Assembly: GCF_913778135.1 (NCBI RefSeq)
Contig: NZ_CAJYVU010000020.1
Coordinates: 1-64,000, forward strand
Reading direction: 5' to 3'
Source of the DNA: an uncultured Sphingomonas sp.
GTDB taxonomy: Bacteria > Pseudomonadota > Alphaproteobacteria > Sphingomonadales > Sphingomonadaceae
DNA: 64,000 nt
A model generated the notes under the pieces. That model was given only the letters and a program-made list of their open reading frames with translations, had not been told where the DNA came from and made no database searches. The translations under genes were made by a program, and so were the position numbers. The first letter of the stretch is position 1. Every line of letters starts with the position of its first letter. Positions 62,122 through 64,000 of this stretch are shown here, piece by piece.

Positions 62122-64000
62122 TTGCGCACGATCCTCATCGCCCTCGCGACCACCGCATTCGTCGCGCTCGCTCCCGCCGCCGCGCAGGATCGTCCGGTCC
62201 CGGCCGCGGACGCCGCCAATCGCGCCTTCACCGGCAACGATCTGTTCGGACTGCAGATGGCGAGCGATCCGCAGATCAGCCCCGACGGGCGTACGATCGT
62301 CTACGTCCGCCGCTCGGGCGACGTCATGACCGACCGGATGCGATCGTCGCTGTGGCTGGTTGACGTGAGGACCGGCCGGCAGACGCCCTTTGCCGCCAGC
62401 GGCTCGTCGCCACGCTGGTCACCCGACGGTACGCGGATCGCCTATGCCGCGAGTGATGGCGACAACAGCCAGCTGTTCGTCCGCTGGCTATCGAACGACG
62501 CGAGCGCGCGGATCACGTCGCTGCCGGGCGATCCGGGTGCGCTCGCCTGGTCACCCGACGGCCGCCGCCTCGCCTTTACCGCGACCGTGATGGGTGACGG
62601 CGCGAAGCTCGGTCATGCTCCCGACAAGCCCGAGGGCGCGAAATGGGCCGAGCCGCTGCAGGTGATCGACCGGATCACCTACCGCGCCGACGGACCCGGC
62701 TACATCAAGCCCGGTCGCGACCACGTCTTCGTCGTGGCGGCAGACGGCGGCGCGGCGCGGCAGCTGACCTTCGGCGGCTACGACGATGCGGGGCCGCTAT
62801 CGTGGAGCGCGGACGGTTCGCGTATCCTGTTCTCAGGCATCCGTGGCAAGGACGCCGACCGGCGTGTGATGGACAGCAACCTCTACGCGGTCGACGCGAC
62901 CTCGGGTGCGCTGACGCAGCTGACCACGCGCGACGGACCCGATGCGTCGCCGCGCTTCTCCCCCGACGGTGCGCGCGTCGCGTGGCTCGGCTTCGACGAC
63001 CACCGTCGCGCGTACGAGAACAGCGAGCTCTACGTCGGCGACCGCAGCGCCGCGGGCGCGCGCTCGCTCACCCGCGCGCTCGATCGCTCGATCGAGGATG
63101 TGCAATGGGCGGGGAACACGCTCTACGCGTCGTACGACGATCACGGGCTGCGCAAGGTCGCGCGCGTCGGCGACAATGGTGGAGTGACGGTCCTCGCCGA
63201 CAATCTGAAAGGCGGCGGGCTCGATCGGCCCTACACTGGCGGCGACTTCTCGGTGTCGCAGGGCGGGGTGGTCGCCTACACCGGCGGCGATGGCAGCGCA
63301 CCCGCCGACATCTGGGTCGTGTCGGGCGGCAAGCCCAGGCGGCTGACCGACCTGAACGCAACGATGCTCGAGGCAAAGGCACTGGCGCCGATCCGCAAGC
63401 TCGCGGTCACCGCGCCCGACGGGCGCGCGATCGATGCGTGGATCGCGACTCCACCGGGCTGGCGACCGGGCACCCGCGTGCCGCTGATCCTAGAAATTCA
63501 CGGCGGGCCGCAATCGGCCTATAGCGCCAGCTTCGCGACCGACATGCAGCTCTACGCCGCCGACGGCTACGCCGTGCTGTGGACCAATCCGCGCGGCTCG
63601 ACCAGCTATGGGGCCGAGTTCGCCAATTTGATCGACAAGAATTACCCCAGCGCCGACTATGACGACCTGATGGCCGCGGTCGACGCCGCGATCGCCGACG
63701 GCACCGCCGACCCGAACAACTTGTTCGTCACCGGCGGATCGGGCGGCGGCGTGCTCACCGCGTGGATCGTCGGCAAGAACAACCGCTTCAAGGCCGCGGC
63801 GACGCAGAAACCGGTGATCAACTGGATCAGCGAGGCGCTTACGATGGACGCGACGCTGTTCACCTCGCGCTACTGGTTCAACAAGCTGCCGTGGGAGGAC
63901 CCGATGGATTACTGGCGGCACTCGCCCTTGAGCCTAGTCGGCAACGTCAAAACGCCGACGCTGGTCGTCGTCGGCAGCGAGGATTACCGCACCCCCGTCT
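62122..64000 (+). CDS. S9 family prolyl oligopeptidase, truncated by window edge
   Basis: WD-like ISPDGRTIVYVRR repeats; LILEIHGGPQSAYSASFATDMQLYAADGYAVLWTNPRGSTSYG; LFVTGGSGGGVLTAWIVG nucleophile region; TTG start inferred, frame open to window end. Confidence 0.9.
   Translation, partial: MRTILIALATTAFVALAPAAAQDRPVPAADAANRAFTGNDLFGLQMASDPQISPDGRTIVYVRRSGDVMTDRMRSSLWLVDVRTGRQTPFAASGSSPRWSPDGTRIAYAASDGDNSQLFVRWLSNDASARITSLPGDPGALAWSPDGRRLAFTATVMGDGAKLGHAPDKPEGAKWAEPLQVIDRITYRADGPGYIKPGRDHVFVVAADGGAARQLTFGGYDDAGPLSWSADGSRILFSGIRGKDADRRVMDSNLYAVDATSGALTQLTTRDGPDASPRFSPDGARVAWLGFDDHRRAYENSELYVGDRSAAGARSLTRALDRSIEDVQWAGNTLYASYDDHGLRKVARVGDNGGVTVLADNLKGGGLDRPYTGGDFSVSQGGVVAYTGGDGSAPADIWVVSGGKPRRLTDLNATMLEAKALAPIRKLAVTAPDGRAIDAWIATPPGWRPGTRVPLILEIHGGPQSAYSASFATDMQLYAADGYAVLWTNPRGSTSYGAEFANLIDKNYPSADYDDLMAAVDAAIADGTADPNNLFVTGGSGGGVLTAWIVGKNNRFKAAATQKPVINWISEALTMDATLFTSRYWFNKLPWEDPMDYWRHSPLSLVGNVKTPTLVVVGSEDYRTPV

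Noticed and set aside
1-64000. Search for transposases, integrases, prophage genes or toxin-antitoxin pairs
   Set aside because: None recognised among plausible ORFs; both tRNA genes lack adjacent integrase or visible att-like repeats.

Overview
High-GC (alphaproteobacterial, sphingomonad-like) chromosomal window, densely coding, mostly on the minus strand. Left to right: (i) a MacA/MacB/NodT-type tripartite efflux operon; (ii) a molybdenum hydroxylase cluster (MobA-like, XdhC-like, two tandem molybdopterin subunits, an FAD subunit and a 2Fe-2S subunit); (iii) GDPD, small lipoproteins, an L,D-transpeptidase, tRNA-Gly(TCC), and an SDR/glycosidase pair; (iv) a large aerobic cobalamin locus (cbtAB, bluB, cobF-A-B-M-E-L, cobK, cobJ-I-H-G-N-W) bracketed by two structurally different cobalamin riboswitch-like leaders; (v) an EmrAB/NodT efflux operon with an unusual acidic EmrA N-terminus; (vi) a TonB-receptor / SapC / cupin / flavin-dependent halogenase cassette with a divergent LacI regulator and two identical palindromic operators between them; (vii) an MFS transporter coupled to a large unknown secreted protein, an EEP lipoprotein, nicotinamidase, an AKR, a TPP enzyme, a GH3 beta-glucosidase, a second L,D-transpeptidase, tRNA-Val(TAC), a divergent DapF and a truncated S9 peptidase. 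No CRISPR array, rRNA, transposase or prophage was recognised. Best candidates for a second look are the LacI-controlled halogenase cassette, the two B12 leader RNAs with a long hairpin before cobW, the phosphatase missing its RHG motif, and the unknown secreted protein/MFS pair. All calls come from reading motifs and the supplied ORF track; no database search was run.
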